Source of the DNA: Cladopsammia gracilis
Lineage: Eukaryota > Cnidaria > Anthozoa > Scleractinia > Dendrophylliidae
Assembly (NCBI GenBank): GCA_022457155.1
Contig: JAJGOT010000121.1
Location: 1,159,001-1,223,000 of the forward strand
Direction: 5' to 3'
Length of the DNA stretch: 64,000 bases
Below, piece by piece: positions 49,859-58,490 of this stretch (position 1 is the first letter of the stretch; each line of letters starts with the position of its first letter). The notes under the pieces are model-generated. The model was given only the letters and a program-made list of their open reading frames with translations. It was not told the origin of the DNA and did no database searches. Made by a program: the position numbers and the translations under genes.

Positions 49859-50093
49859 ATTGCGTTGCTCGTTGCAATCTTATTGAAAGTGTTAATTGAT
49901 ACAATAAAGCTTCCACGAACTACGGAAAACTCGAGTGCCTCCTCAACCTAAATTTGACCACATTTCGACGTTTTTTGTAAGGGAAGGTCGCTCAAATATG
50001 AGCCAGCGATTTGTAGAGCATTTCGCCGGTATTCACGAGTTGGCTCACAGGAGCCTTTGATTAAACTTGAACTCGGGATCAGCTTAAAATCGA

Positions 50094-50310
50094 AAAGGTA
50101 ACGACGCTTTTCAATGTGAACATGTTTCGGATGAAACATCGTCCATCTTGAGCACGAGTAACAGAGCCCGTCAGTGGGTGTGATATAATTTCCATTGTAT
50201 CCTCTTGCATTTATATCACACCCTCTTGCGGGTTCTTGTTACTCGTGTTGAAGATAGATGATGGTTTCATCCGAAACATGTTCGCATTCAAAAACGTCGT
50301 TACCTTTTTA
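50094..50310. repeat. Foldback MITE with arms of about 95 bp
   Basis: GGTAACGACG...CATGTTTCGGATGAAACATC on the left pairs with GGTTTCATCCGAAACATG...CGTCGTTACC on the right. The loop is AT-rich. The preceding segment, TTCACGAGTTGGCTCACAGG (50032-50051), also occurs at 19742-19761, marking another dispersed repeat. Confidence 0.75.
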
Positions 50311-51053
50311 TAAATTATTTCCTGTCTGCTGGCTCTACGGAAATATATTTCTCACTTATCAGTGAACGTTAAGTTCAGCCACCCAAGAAAATAGTGTGAT
50401 GTTTAAACATTTTCGAATACATTTGTTTGCAAATGCATAAACAATTAGCTCAGTCAGAGGTCGGTGATCAAATTAACACAATATCGATAAAATTTGTTGT
50501 TGTTATTGTTGACTACAAAAGTTAAAAAAAAACTGGGTGGCAAAAGCACTTATGAGCAATACATTCTTATGAGCAATACATTATTTGTAAATTTCTAGTT
50601 TGTAAAACAGCATTGCACAAAGAGTATCTAGTATATCGGGTTCAAAATTCCAGAAAAAGTTAATTGTACTTTGCCCTTCGAATATTCGTAGTTGATTTTT
50701 TTGTAGCTCGATTAGAGAATGAGTCGCATATGTTAACGAGACAATAATTGTGAAAAAGATCAGCCTATTGCTTTTACGAGGTTCCAGCTCTGAGTCAAAA
50801 CCCTGATGGGTACAATAATGCTGAGCGTGAACGAGACGGCCAAAATAAGTTATCGTTTAACCACTGTCAGTAAATGTGGCCTTATCATATTTAAAGTATT
50901 TAAAATCGTCGAAAAGCAACGACAGTAAAAGCGTAATAAATCTTAAAGTAACATATATTGATTGGAATATGTACATATATTTAAAACTAATTCATCTCAT
51001 ATCGAACATTGCATCATTAGCAACATGACAAAACAGATTTTTTAAAACCTCAG

Positions 51054-51628
51054 GTACCGAAACAGCAGTTTCTGAAGATTCGAGAGATTCCTGGGATAAC
51101 AGTGAATCTGGTGACTCGGGGGAATCCAGTGATTCTGGCGATACAGGAGATTCAGGTGACTCCGGAGATTCCGAGAATTCAGGAGATGGTCACGAAATAA
51201 GGCGAAGAAGCTTATTTAATTCCGAAGACTTGACTAAATCAGGCGATTCTGGTGATTCAAGCGACTCAGGTGACTCAGAAGAATCGGGAATTTCGGGTGA
51301 TTCGGAAGATTATGAAGAGTCAGGTGACGGAACAGAAATGAGAAAGCGAAGCATTTTTGATTCTGAAGAGTCGGAAGATGCGAGAGTATTGGCTGATTAT
51401 CAAAAGTCGGGAGAGTCTGTTGATTCGGAGGAGTCTAACAAATCAGGGGCGTCTGGAGAATCAGGGGAATCGGGAGAATCAGGCGAATCAGGAGAGTCAG
51501 GAGAGTCAGGAGAATCAGGGGAATGGGGGGAATCAGGGGAATCGGGGGAATCGGGGGAATCAGGGGAATCAGGAGAATCAGGGGAATCAGGGGAATCAGG
51601 GGAATCAGGAGAATCAGAAGATCAGTAG
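51054..51628 (+). CDS. Secreted acidic Ser-Gly-Glu/Asp repeat protein, last exon
   Basis: The exon begins after CCTCAG and, in phase with the signal exon at 37957, runs 190 codons to TAG at 51626-51628. The first part alternates SGD and SGE units broken by two basic sites (EIRRRSLF and EMRKRSIF) that look like proprotein-convertase cleavage sites. The last third is about 20 tandem SGE triplets. There is no Cys and no folded domain. Very acidic, low-complexity secreted proteins of this kind occur in invertebrate extracellular and skeletal matrices, where they can bind calcium; such a role here is inference. There is no ATG near the exon start (the first internal one is well inside), which supports an upstream signal exon. 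It is a single-copy gene candidate of lineage-specific type. Confidence 0.65.
51440..51617 (+). repeat. 9-bp coding minisatellite (GGRGAATCR)
   Basis: About 20 tandem 9-mers of the form GGG/GGA-GAA-TCA/TCG encode the SGE triplets. The unit length keeps the frame, so repeat number can vary between alleles without frameshift. One unit has GAATGG (Trp) in place of Ser. Confidence 0.95.
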
Positions 51629-52279
51629 ATCAAAGCGAACAGTACAGAAATAACTCAAAACACACCTGGAAATGGAATCGTTGCATCTGAGAAAAACTTT
51701 ATTGCACATAGTCTCCGAGAGGAAGTTGTTCAACCCACAAAGCGACCACAATATTTTTATATGTAAGGTTAAGCAAAAGATAATTTTTTTGTTTTTTAAT
51801 AACTAAAGAAAGGCAACACACAGTGAAGGAGTGTTTCCTAAAGGAAAATAAAGAACTGTAGGACGAAGAAAAAGATCATTTCCATAGTCGTTCATGAAGC
51901 GTCAGCCTCAGTATGCTCGACCAGCACTAAACTAAAAAACGCCGGATCGTATTAACATTTACTACACATCTTAAATTTCAGAGAGTTTGTAACATGTCTA
52001 TTTGCACTATTGCTAAAGTAAGGTAAATAAAGAGATAATCTGATTTTTGTATTTCCTGTGCAAAATAATGAATACATTAATATATAATGAATGGATTAAT
52101 TTTTGCAATGAATTGCCAAGTGGGAGCAGAGCAGTCACATAAAAAAATGTTTATCACTCAGTGTGGCAGGGAAAAAGGGCGCACAGCGCAAAAAGTAAAG
52201 GGCTACTACGTGGACTATTGAAATTGAGTTTGTGTGATTAATTAATTAATTCAGTGGTTGTTGTGCCAAGGGGAGTCAT
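51629..52279 (+). terminator. 3' UTR of the acidic repeat gene
   Basis: AATAAA-type signals occur near 51847 and 52025. Nothing else is recognised up to the LINE fragment at 52280. Confidence 0.45.
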
Positions 52280-52640
52280 TTGTTATCATCATTACCTTTT
52301 TTCTATCCATCGATTCTATCTTGTTTTTATTGAATCTTTTAATACCTGGGGCCGTTTCCTTAATCTTGCAGTACCATATGAAATATTTGGCCACGAGGGT
52401 TATCGGGCCAAAACCGGCCAAGCAAAATAGTCATGTTCTTTTGATAATTCTCTATGATGCGTTTTTTTGGCTCTCGACCATTCAACTAAATCATCCCAAA
52501 AAGAAGCAATTTTATCGCAATGCTAGAAAAAGCGTGTGATTTCTTTTGAAGAATCGCCGCAAAAAGTGCATATAAGATTGTCGTTAATGCCAATTCTTGT
52601 TAAAACGCGATTTAGTGCCAAGATTCTGTGCAAAAAAACA
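52280..52640 (-). pseudogene. LINE zf-RVT fragment
   Basis: The minus-strand translation gives HRILALNRVLTRIG, then ICTFCGDSSKEITRFF, a stop, HCDKIASFWDDLVEW. This is the zinc-binding reverse-transcriptase-associated region of Tx1/L1-like LINEs (CxxC...HxxxC type). Only this 3' end remains, from a different subfamily than the element at 44560. Confidence 0.7.
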
Positions 52641-52885
52641 TGAGGTGAAAATTGATAAGTTTAGTGCTCTTTGCTGCAGTTGTCGCGTTCACAATGCGAA
52701 TTCCACTTTGTTTGGTTTTATCGGTATTGATACATTTTAGAGAGATAGCTTTCTGTAAACCGCCCGAGTCAAGTTCGAGTCAAGTTTTAAAAAATATATT
52801 TTTTCCGTTGTCAACGATAAAAGTAAGTTGTGAAGCGGCTAGACTTTTGAGAATAATAATTTTTGCTATAAGGGTTAATCGTCAG

Positions 52886-53182
52886 GATACCCAGAAATTT
52901 ACAACAGTGTCAACCTTGAGGGTATCTGGATCAGAAAAGAACCCTTTCAGGCCATACTTCATGTGCAGACAAAAGGAAAAGTGTCAGTTCTTTCAATGGG
53001 CCGATAAATTGCCTGCAGATGTCTTTGGTCCTCTAGTGTACAAACCAAGAGAAACTGAAGCGAATGTCGTGGTGATTAAAAATCAAGACAAGATCAAACG
53101 ACCTACACTTCAGAGACAATTTAGCAGAATAGATAAATCAAAGTGTCAAAGAGATCTTGGACAGTTAATTACAGATGGCTAG
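52886..53182 (+). CDS. Possible terminal exon with GRF-type zinc finger
   Basis: The open frame contains PYFMCRQKEKCQFFQWADKL, matching the second half of a GRF zinc finger (C-x-n-C-x-FF-x-W-x-D), a nucleic-acid-binding module of some topoisomerases, nucleases and helicases. The first two ligands are not seen, so they should lie in an earlier exon. AG at 52884-52885 is a possible but weak acceptor; the frame stays open for at least 230 bases upstream. TAG ends it at 53182, and AATAAA follows at 53254. The parent gene is not identified, and the piece could also be a relic. Confidence 0.45.
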   Translation, partial: DTQKFTTVSTLRVSGSEKNPFRPYFMCRQKEKCQFFQWADKLPADVFGPLVYKPRETEANVVVIKNQDKIKRPTLQRQFSRIDKSKCQRDLGQLITDG

Positions 53183-53259
53183 TAAAATAAACATAAACAT
53201 CACACTCTTTGTAACAAAACAGAAATCTTTGTAATCATTGTTTTTGTTGACTTAATAAA

Positions 53260-53725
53260 ATGATTTTTGACAGCATCAAATACTGTGTCGTATTCATTTT
53301 GTGGAAACATCGTTCTGGGTACCATTTTGAATACTTAATAAGGGTCAACAAAACAGGTTTGACTAGTTTTTCTAGAGAGTAGCCATTTTGAATGATATAC
53401 ATCTAGACAAACTGGTATGAACCGGTTTGACCATGACGTCAGTGAATTCTCATTGGTTCATCACCCGTCCTTTGATCTTTAGCCTTTAAATTGAAACCAC
53501 CACACGGATGGTTGGGTGGACACGTAACACCACATCGCAACATACACTTCTCTCTTAAACTCTTTATTAATATTCAATAAAATCTTAGAATACGTCTCTC
53601 CCAATTCATGCATCCTTAATGACCCCACCTGTACGGCCTGCATCTCATTAAACCCCTCCTTTACCTATACGGCATGCATCTCATTATCTCCTGACCGAAC
53701 CATAGAAAACCGGAATCTCATTAAC
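53260..53725. other. No gene recognised
   Basis: The only structure seen is a repeated motif, CATGCATCTCATTA/CTGCATCTCATTA, near 53638-53685. Confidence 0.4.
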
Positions 53726-53980
53726 TCAGGGTTGCTGCAACATGAAAAAATTCTCCCAGCATCTGTCATAGACTACTATAGCATTCTGCAAGGAACATAT
53801 TCCATGGACTTGCGTAAAGGTGCAGTTTTCTTCAGTTTCATCGGTAGTTCCTTCATCACTAGTGCCCATCAAGGTCTTAACTGTTGTGGATAAGGGATCA
53901 AAGGTCTTAACTTTGCGGTCACTGCTGTCGGTAAAAACAATGCTGCCCCATAACCATACAGCCTCTTGATTCCCTTCCAT
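53726..53980 (-). pseudogene. NHL-repeat-like fragment
   Basis: The 84-residue minus-strand frame reads IVFTDSSDRKVKTFDP, TLMGTSDEGTTDETEENCTF and QVHGICSLQNAIVVYD. This is one beta-propeller blade typical of NHL-type proteins (VFTDS..RKVK and QVHGIC). It has no partner blades and no splice context, so it is a partial or dead copy of a gene or exon. Confidence 0.45.
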
Positions 53981-54136
53981 GAATCCGATGCATTCCGCAA
54001 GAGCAGCTCGACATTTAAAGTTGTGAGGTTACAGCAATATTAACCACCGGCTGTACCAGTTGTAGCCAAGTATGCTGACTGCCTCAGCACGTACAGAGAT
54101 TCAAAACCTAACAAGTCATCGATTTTAATGCACGCA

Positions 54137-54441
54137 TTAGTAGAAGTGTATAGGGAATACTGGCTCACTCTCTGTTTTACGCTGGTTCGAAGCGATTCTC
54201 AATTGAATTAATTCACTCCCTGTTTCACGCTGGTTTGAAGCGATTCTCAATTGAATTAATTCACTCCCGTTTTACGCTGGTTAGACGCGTTTCTCATTGC
54301 TGTGAATTGTGGGCGCGGAAAAAAAACGTACAATTTGTGAGAAATAGGTTCCGATCATCTGGGAAAAGGAGCGCAATGAGAAACTCTTCGAACCAGCGTA
54401 AAACAGAGAGTGAGCCAGTATTCCCTATACACTTCTACTAA
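54137..54441. repeat. Foldback with 56-bp perfect arms, candidate element terminus
   Basis: 54137-54192 and 54386-54441 are exact inverted copies beginning TTAGTAGAAGTGTATAGGGA. Inside the left arm a unit of about 48 bp (CACTCCCTGTTTCACGCTGG, then TTGAAGCGATTCTCAATTG) is repeated nearly three times. It ends 68 bases before the first gene of the Maverick element. AG-starting termini are usual for Polintons, so this may be their left TIR; it may instead be an independent MITE. Confidence 0.6.
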
Positions 54442-54509
54442 ATTTAGCAGAACTTTTTTCCTTCTTCCGGAGCAGAATTGGAGAAAAAAAATTCTCTCCC
54501 GGAAAGAAA

Positions 54510-55055
54510 ATGTCTGATTCCGAAGAAGAAGAAATCGATTTCATTCCTGAAATTATTCAAGAAACCCGCACAACATGGCAGTGTCATAAAAATCCCAGAC
54601 TTGAACATTTCAAAGTTGTCATCCGCCAAAATCAGGGCAAAAATCAAATTCCACTCAAAGATCTCGAATTTTATCAAGAACAAATTCTCTCCCAAATTCC
54701 CCGTGACGAAATCACAAGAAAAAAAGTCAGGGATTTCGTCAAAGCTTCCAAGTGGAAAAAAGTCAATGGCAACGACCATGAAATTTTTAATCACATAACA
54801 GACCACGACGGGAATGACTATGAACACCTGGAGAAGTTTCTCATCGACGATTTTAAATATTTCTCACTGGCATATGATGACCTTCATCTCAGCAGAAAAA
54901 AGTTTCTTAATTGCCACCAAGTTCTTTTCGCCCTGTTGAAGAAGAATGGTTTCAATCCAAATGAAGATGATTTCAAACTGCTCAAACTTCCATCAAGACG
55001 GGAGGAACAAGAAAAAATAATCCAAGCCATCTTCAAAAAATGTCATTGGAAATAA
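54510..55055 (+). CDS. Maverick ORF A, possible VLTF3-like transcription factor
   Basis: This 181-residue protein has a true ATG. It begins with an acidic stretch (SDSEEEEIDF). Its C-terminal third (about residues 125-181) has LSRKKFLNCHQVLFALLKKN, then DDFKLLKLPSRREEQEKII and a final aromatic-rich CHW. That pattern resembles the C-terminal domain of poxvirus-type late transcription factor 3 (RxxFxNxxxVLxxLL...LK..R......I......W), a family known in some Polintons and in large DNA viruses. The match is judged by eye; the zinc-binding cysteines usual for the family are not evident. It is followed after one base by ORF B, so the two are probably co-transcribed. Nearest alternative: an unknown regulatory protein. 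Confidence 0.55.
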   Translation: MSDSEEEEIDFIPEIIQETRTTWQCHKNPRLEHFKVVIRQNQGKNQIPLKDLEFYQEQILSQIPRDEITRKKVRDFVKASKWKKVNGNDHEIFNHITDHDGNDYEHLEKFLIDDFKYFSLAYDDLHLSRKKFLNCHQVLFALLKKNGFNPNEDDFKLLKLPSRREEQEKIIQAIFKKCHWK

Positions 55056-55056
55056 A

Positions 55057-55377
55057 ATGGATCTTGAAAAAGCATTTTCCAATGAAGTGAGTGAAGATAG
55101 CGACCATGAGAATTGCTCCACTTGCTCAGAGGAAGAAACAAGAAGCGACGATGAAACCGCTTCGCCTTCAGACGAGGATTTTATTGTTTCTGATTCGGAG
55201 ATGGCGGAAGAAAGCGACGCTGAGCGAATCGAAGACTCAATTGAACTCCTCTTTGAGTCATTTGTGAATCTCCAAGAGGAACATAACATTCTCAAAAATG
55301 CACTCAAAAAGCAAAGTGGCCTTCTCTTGGAAATCCACCGGGAATTGCAAGAAAGCAAAGCGAACGAAGCGAAGTGA
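55057..55377 (+). CDS. Maverick ORF B, acidic coiled-coil protein
   Basis: The ATG at 55057 lies one base after the stop of ORF A (TAA-A-ATG). The 106 residues are about one third Glu/Asp, with Ser clusters (EDSDHENCSTCSEEETRSDD) that look like casein-kinase-2 targets. A C-terminal amphipathic helix follows (roughly residues 60-100, leucine heptads LLFESFVNLQEEHNILKNAL), suggesting oligomerisation. No family is recognised. Charge and size would fit a DNA- or histone-mimicking or regulatory protein, but that is a guess. Confidence 0.6.
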   Translation: MDLEKAFSNEVSEDSDHENCSTCSEEETRSDDETASPSDEDFIVSDSEMAEESDAERIEDSIELLFESFVNLQEEHNILKNALKKQSGLLLEIHRELQESKANEAK

Positions 55378-56292
55378 AGCGAAGCGGTGTTTTGAAATAA
55401 CAGACTTTGTGAATATTAATGTGAAACATTCATATTCTGACATTTCGAATTGCCCAGCTGCCCGGTTATTGATATATGGCGGCCAATCAAAATCGGTATT
55501 GTGGCTAACGCGTTAGCCAGTTTTTCGGGGAATCAATTTTGTCTGGCTAACGCGTTAGCCAGTTTTTCGGGGGAAACAATTTTGTCTGGCTAACGCGTTA
55601 GCCAGTTTTTCGGGGAACGGGAAAGAAATGAAAATTTTGACTAACGCGTTAGCCAATTTTTCGGGGGAATAAATTGGCTAATTGAAGGCCAATTTTTTCC
55701 AGCTTTTTTCCAAATCGTCGGTTTCGGATTTTTTCAGGGGCGAATTCATTCTTGAAATTATTTCGAAAACAAAAAAAAATATATATATTTTTTTTATTTC
55801 AGAATTTTCTCCGGAGTGGACAAATAATTTCCATGCACCATTGAGATTCCTTCCTAACTATTTTCTGCCTGAAAGGATGCAGAATTCCTCCGGAGGTTTG
55901 AGAAATAAATGTCCATCCCCATGTCACCTTCATGTCAACCCATAGACCCACATGTCGCTATATGGACACTACTACAAGCCTCAAAAAAAAATCGCGTCAA
56001 CTTTTCTAAAAAAAATAGAATTTTTCGAAAGGTGACAAAAAAGATGTCACCCCAAAAATCGCACCTCTCCAAATTAGCACTTTTCTCCTAATTTGGGCGT
56101 AAATTGAAAAATCTGATTTTTCAGTGGATTTTTCTCCTGATTTTCCCCGGATTTTTTTCCCTCGATTTGATCGCACATTTTCAGCGGATTTTTTCCCAAA
56201 TCAATTCTCAAAAAAGTTGACAAAAAATGTCATCCATCAATTTTGTGGCTAACGCGTTAGCCAGTTTTTCGGGGAAGAAATGAAAATTTTGC
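55378..56292. promoter_or_regulatory. Intergenic region with palindromic GGCTAACGCGTTAGCC repeats
   Basis: The 16-bp perfect palindrome GGCTAACGCGTTAGCC occurs at 55503, 55545, 55588 and 56247, with a one-base variant (GACTAACGCGTTAGCC) at 55639 and a half copy near 56291. Each full copy is followed by AGTTTTTCGGGG. Spacing of the first four is 42, 43 and 51 bases. The region lies between the rightward ORF A/B pair and the 3' end of the leftward integrase, so both flanking units end here. It is non-coding, and its middle (55690-56240) is T-rich. It could be an iteron-like binding array, a replication element or paired terminators. Confidence 0.7.
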
Positions 56293-57252
56293 CTAACGCG
56301 AAACACCAAGCTTTTCCACATCGCTCAATGGAACCCAAGAATTAAATTTATCGGGGTAACTTTTCCATTTTACAAGCGCGAGTTTTCGCTTATTATCACG
56401 GCGAATAACCTTTTCAATTCGAAACACATCTTGCGTTGTTCTTTGAAGTTCCGTCTCGTAAAATGATCCGGTGATTGATTCTCCCAACAGATCGACTAAT
56501 TTATATGTTACAGGGTTTGTGTTTAATATTTCGTCAATCACAAATATCTCTTCCGACCAGTTCGGCGTGAAACCTTTGTCAAATAATTGCCGTTTAAACT
56601 TTGAAATTCGGACTCTGTCGCCAACCCTGAATTTTGCCGGGGTGCGTTTAGCATAAATCATGTCGCCGAAAAGATTAGCGAAAACCTTTTTCTCATTTTC
56701 CTGTTTGCTCGCCTCTGCGGGACTCATCCAAATGCTCGAATGAAAACGGTGGTTATATTCATCCACTAATTTGCCCAGTTTGTTCCAATATATTGTATTA
56801 TTGTTAGCAGAAAACATCCGGAAGAGTTTCTCCTTCATGGTTCGATTCCAGCGTTCAACCACAGACGATTTCTCTTCATTTTCCGTTGTATACAATTTTA
56901 CCCCATTCTTATCAAGCAGATCCTTCATAGTTCCATTGAAAAATTCACTTCCTTTATCAGTCCAAAGCATCTTCGGTTTTCTCTCTCTGAATATGGAACG
57001 GAAAGCATCAGCCACTGTTTGACCTCGCTTGTTTTTCAGGGGACGAATCCAACCGAACTTTGAGAAAACATCGATCACCATCAGCAGGTATCTGATCCCT
57101 TTATTCCACCTTGAAAATTTCCCCATCTCGACCAGATCAGCCGCCCAAATGTTGTCAACGCCATATGAAATGACTCTCCTCTTTGGGAAGCGTCGCCTGA
57201 TTGGCTGGTGAAATTCGTTTGCCAGATTTTGAGTCCACCGGCCTTCACTCAA
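56293..57252 (-). CDS. Maverick chromodomain integrase (DDE), N-terminus missing
   Basis: Counting from 57252, the rve-type core has Asp39 (WAADLVEM), Asp99 (MLWTDKGSEFFN) and Glu133 (SSVVERWNRTMKE), all catalytic residues intact. An SH3-like segment follows (FRVGDRVRISKFK, about residues 209-221), then a C-terminal chromodomain (VFRIEKVIRRDN, ALVKWKSYPDKFNSWVP). The enzyme joins element ends to host DNA; the chromodomain probably guides target choice through histone marks. The open frame extends upstream only to a stop near 57301 and contains no ATG before the core; 57252 is a TTG. The 45-50 residue N-terminal part normal in the family is absent. It overlaps the stop of the PLA2-like gene by four bases. 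It is therefore truncated, started at a non-AUG codon, or spliced from an unseen exon. Confidence 0.88.
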   Translation of the reverse strand: MSEGRWTQNLANEFHQPIRRRFPKRRVISYGVDNIWAADLVEMGKFSRWNKGIRYLLMVIDVFSKFGWIRPLKNKRGQTVADAFRSIFRERKPKMLWTDKGSEFFNGTMKDLLDKNGVKLYTTENEEKSSVVERWNRTMKEKLFRMFSANNNTIYWNKLGKLVDEYNHRFHSSIWMSPAEASKQENEKKVFANLFGDMIYAKRTPAKFRVGDRVRISKFKRQLFDKGFTPNWSEEIFVIDEILNTNPVTYKLVDLLGESITGSFYETELQRTTQDVFRIEKVIRRDNKRKLALVKWKSYPDKFNSWVPLSDVEKLGVSR

Positions 57253-58019
57253 AATCTTTTCCCGTTTTTTGGGGCACCAAGCCCAAGTTTCTGTTTTGCA
57301 TCAATCACGTTTCGCGCCAAAGCATGACCCCACTGTCTTTCTTTCCAGGGAATCGCATCCAAAGCGGCAACCATTTTCCTGTCTGCTTCGTTCTTGCATT
57401 TGCGTGGATCCGCTTTTTTTGCGCAGACTGAATAATCAACATCGTGTTGCATAGCAACTGCGTCTGTTTTTCCTGTGGGTTGCTGCATAATTTCGAGAAT
57501 CTTTCCCTTTTCATCGAATCGGACTTGTTTTTCGAGTGGGTTCCAGGGGCCGGTGAAGTTATGCCCTGGGAGGGTGAAACCTTTCTTTGGTCTTGGCAGC
57601 TTCCCAATCAGGGAATGAACATCCAACCCGCTGCCATCCAAATCTGCTCGATCTGTCTTATATTTTCTGTTTGGTCGGATCGCCGTAGACAGCTCATTCA
57701 GCATATCGGAAGAGGTTTTGGCAAGAAATGGTTTCATCTTGTCCAGGGCAAAATCCAATGCTTTTTTCTGAGTGTTTTTGTTTCGCAATAATTCACTGGC
57801 TCCATAACGACCCATTTCAACTGATTTTTTCCCTAACCAAGGCAGCGCATGCGCGACGCCAGTCAGCACAAGTTCACCAATGCCCTCACCTTGTGAGGGC
57901 AGATTCAGTTTCCCGAATTTTTCACAAATCTTGTTTTTTTGATTCCGCAGGAAGCGCAATGGCAAAACCACATCTTTCTTCCATTTTTTGCGGTCTGGAA
58001 TCCAGTTGGTTTCACGCAT
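57249..58019 (-). CDS. Phospholipase-A2-like virion protein
   Basis: The 256-residue frame has a true ATG. Residues 151-162 (PGHNFTGPWNPL) look like the calcium-binding loop of viral PLA2 domains, and residues 191-196 (QHDVDY) supply the His-Asp catalytic dyad plus the following Tyr. Such domains are best known from the minor capsid protein of parvoviruses, where they help escape from endosomes, and they have been noted in some adintovirus-like elements. The first 130 residues are helical and basic (a run near 11-35, amphipathic helices at 45-110) and match nothing I know. The gene lies between the protease and the integrase, 40 bases after the protease stop. The TAAAATG start motif is absent. 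A membrane-lytic entry role is inference. Confidence 0.7.
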   Translation of the reverse strand: MRETNWIPDRKKWKKDVVLPLRFLRNQKNKICEKFGKLNLPSQGEGIGELVLTGVAHALPWLGKKSVEMGRYGASELLRNKNTQKKALDFALDKMKPFLAKTSSDMLNELSTAIRPNRKYKTDRADLDGSGLDVHSLIGKLPRPKKGFTLPGHNFTGPWNPLEKQVRFDEKGKILEIMQQPTGKTDAVAMQHDVDYSVCAKKADPRKCKNEADRKMVAALDAIPWKERQWGHALARNVIDAKQKLGLGAPKNGKRF

Positions 58020-58059
58020 TCAGTTTGTTTTTTTTCCTTCACGCAATATGATTTCATTT

Positions 58060-58479
58060 TCAATCGAAATATCCTTTTATGAATTTTTCATTTTGTGTCG
58101 TATCAGTCAGACTGAGAGGCTTGAGAATATCATAGAAATCTTTCCCCTGCGACCATTGATGGAGGAAAAACAAGCAATAATACCCACAAAGGACACTATC
58201 TATGTTTTGATACTGACTGCTGTTCCAAATCACTGGTTTGGAACTTTTGAATTCCTGGGGAAATCCCATCCCAAAAGAGTCAAAATACCACGTGAATTTC
58301 TGTCCGGGGGCGCAACACACCCAGTGAGTTCCTGCATTTTCAAGCGAATCAAGATTGATGATGCAGGGGCTGTGTTCTCGGGGCCTCACTTCATCCCTGG
58401 CGAAAATTCCTTTGAAATTGGGAATCCCCAGATAGTCTATCCACTGGAGAAGATCGAGGTTGGTCAGGGGTTTGTTCAC
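58060..58479 (-). CDS. Adenain-type maturation protease (C5), no ATG
   Basis: The protein has GTHWVCC (catalytic His), WYFDSFG (Asp), NSSQYQ (oxyanion Gln) and DSVLCGYYCLFFL (Cys nucleophile), the full C5 cysteine-protease set. Adenain-like proteases cut precursor capsid and core proteins during virion maturation. The conserved domain starts near LTNLDLLQWIDYLG, and the stop is TGA at 58060. The frame is open upstream to about 58737 but holds no ATG. A GTG at 58477-58479, 11 bases after the stop of the preceding gene and exactly where a start is expected, may be a mutated ATG. From it the protein has 139 residues. The other possibility is a -1 ribosomal frameshift from the overlapping minor-protein gene (see findings). 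Confidence 0.85.
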   Translation of the reverse strand: MNKPLTNLDLLQWIDYLGIPNFKGIFARDEVRPREHSPCIINLDSLENAGTHWVCCAPGQKFTWYFDSFGMGFPQEFKSSKPVIWNSSQYQNIDSVLCGYYCLFFLHQWSQGKDFYDILKPLSLTDTTQNEKFIKGYFD

Positions 58480-58490
58480 GAATTTCGGTT

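Larger units (their letters stand above)
38033..51053 (+). other. Putative 13-kb intron of the acidic repeat gene
   Basis: It is bounded by GTAAGT at 38033 and ACCTCAG ending at 51053. It contains the foldbacks, the satellite, the TIR transposon, the MITE and the LINE described separately. Stretches 38346-38988, 39042-39799, 40591-41403, 43128-44544 and 50311-51053 show no recognisable gene. Confidence 0.5.

Noticed and set aside
51357..51653. Open frame of Asn-Gln-Gly repeats
   Set aside because: It is the other frame of the 9-bp minisatellite that encodes SGE triplets; it has no ATG-based start or splice support.
54444..54827. 127-residue minus-strand frame
   Set aside because: It is antisense to ORF A and lacks any recognised motif, whereas ORF A has an ATG and tight coupling to ORF B.
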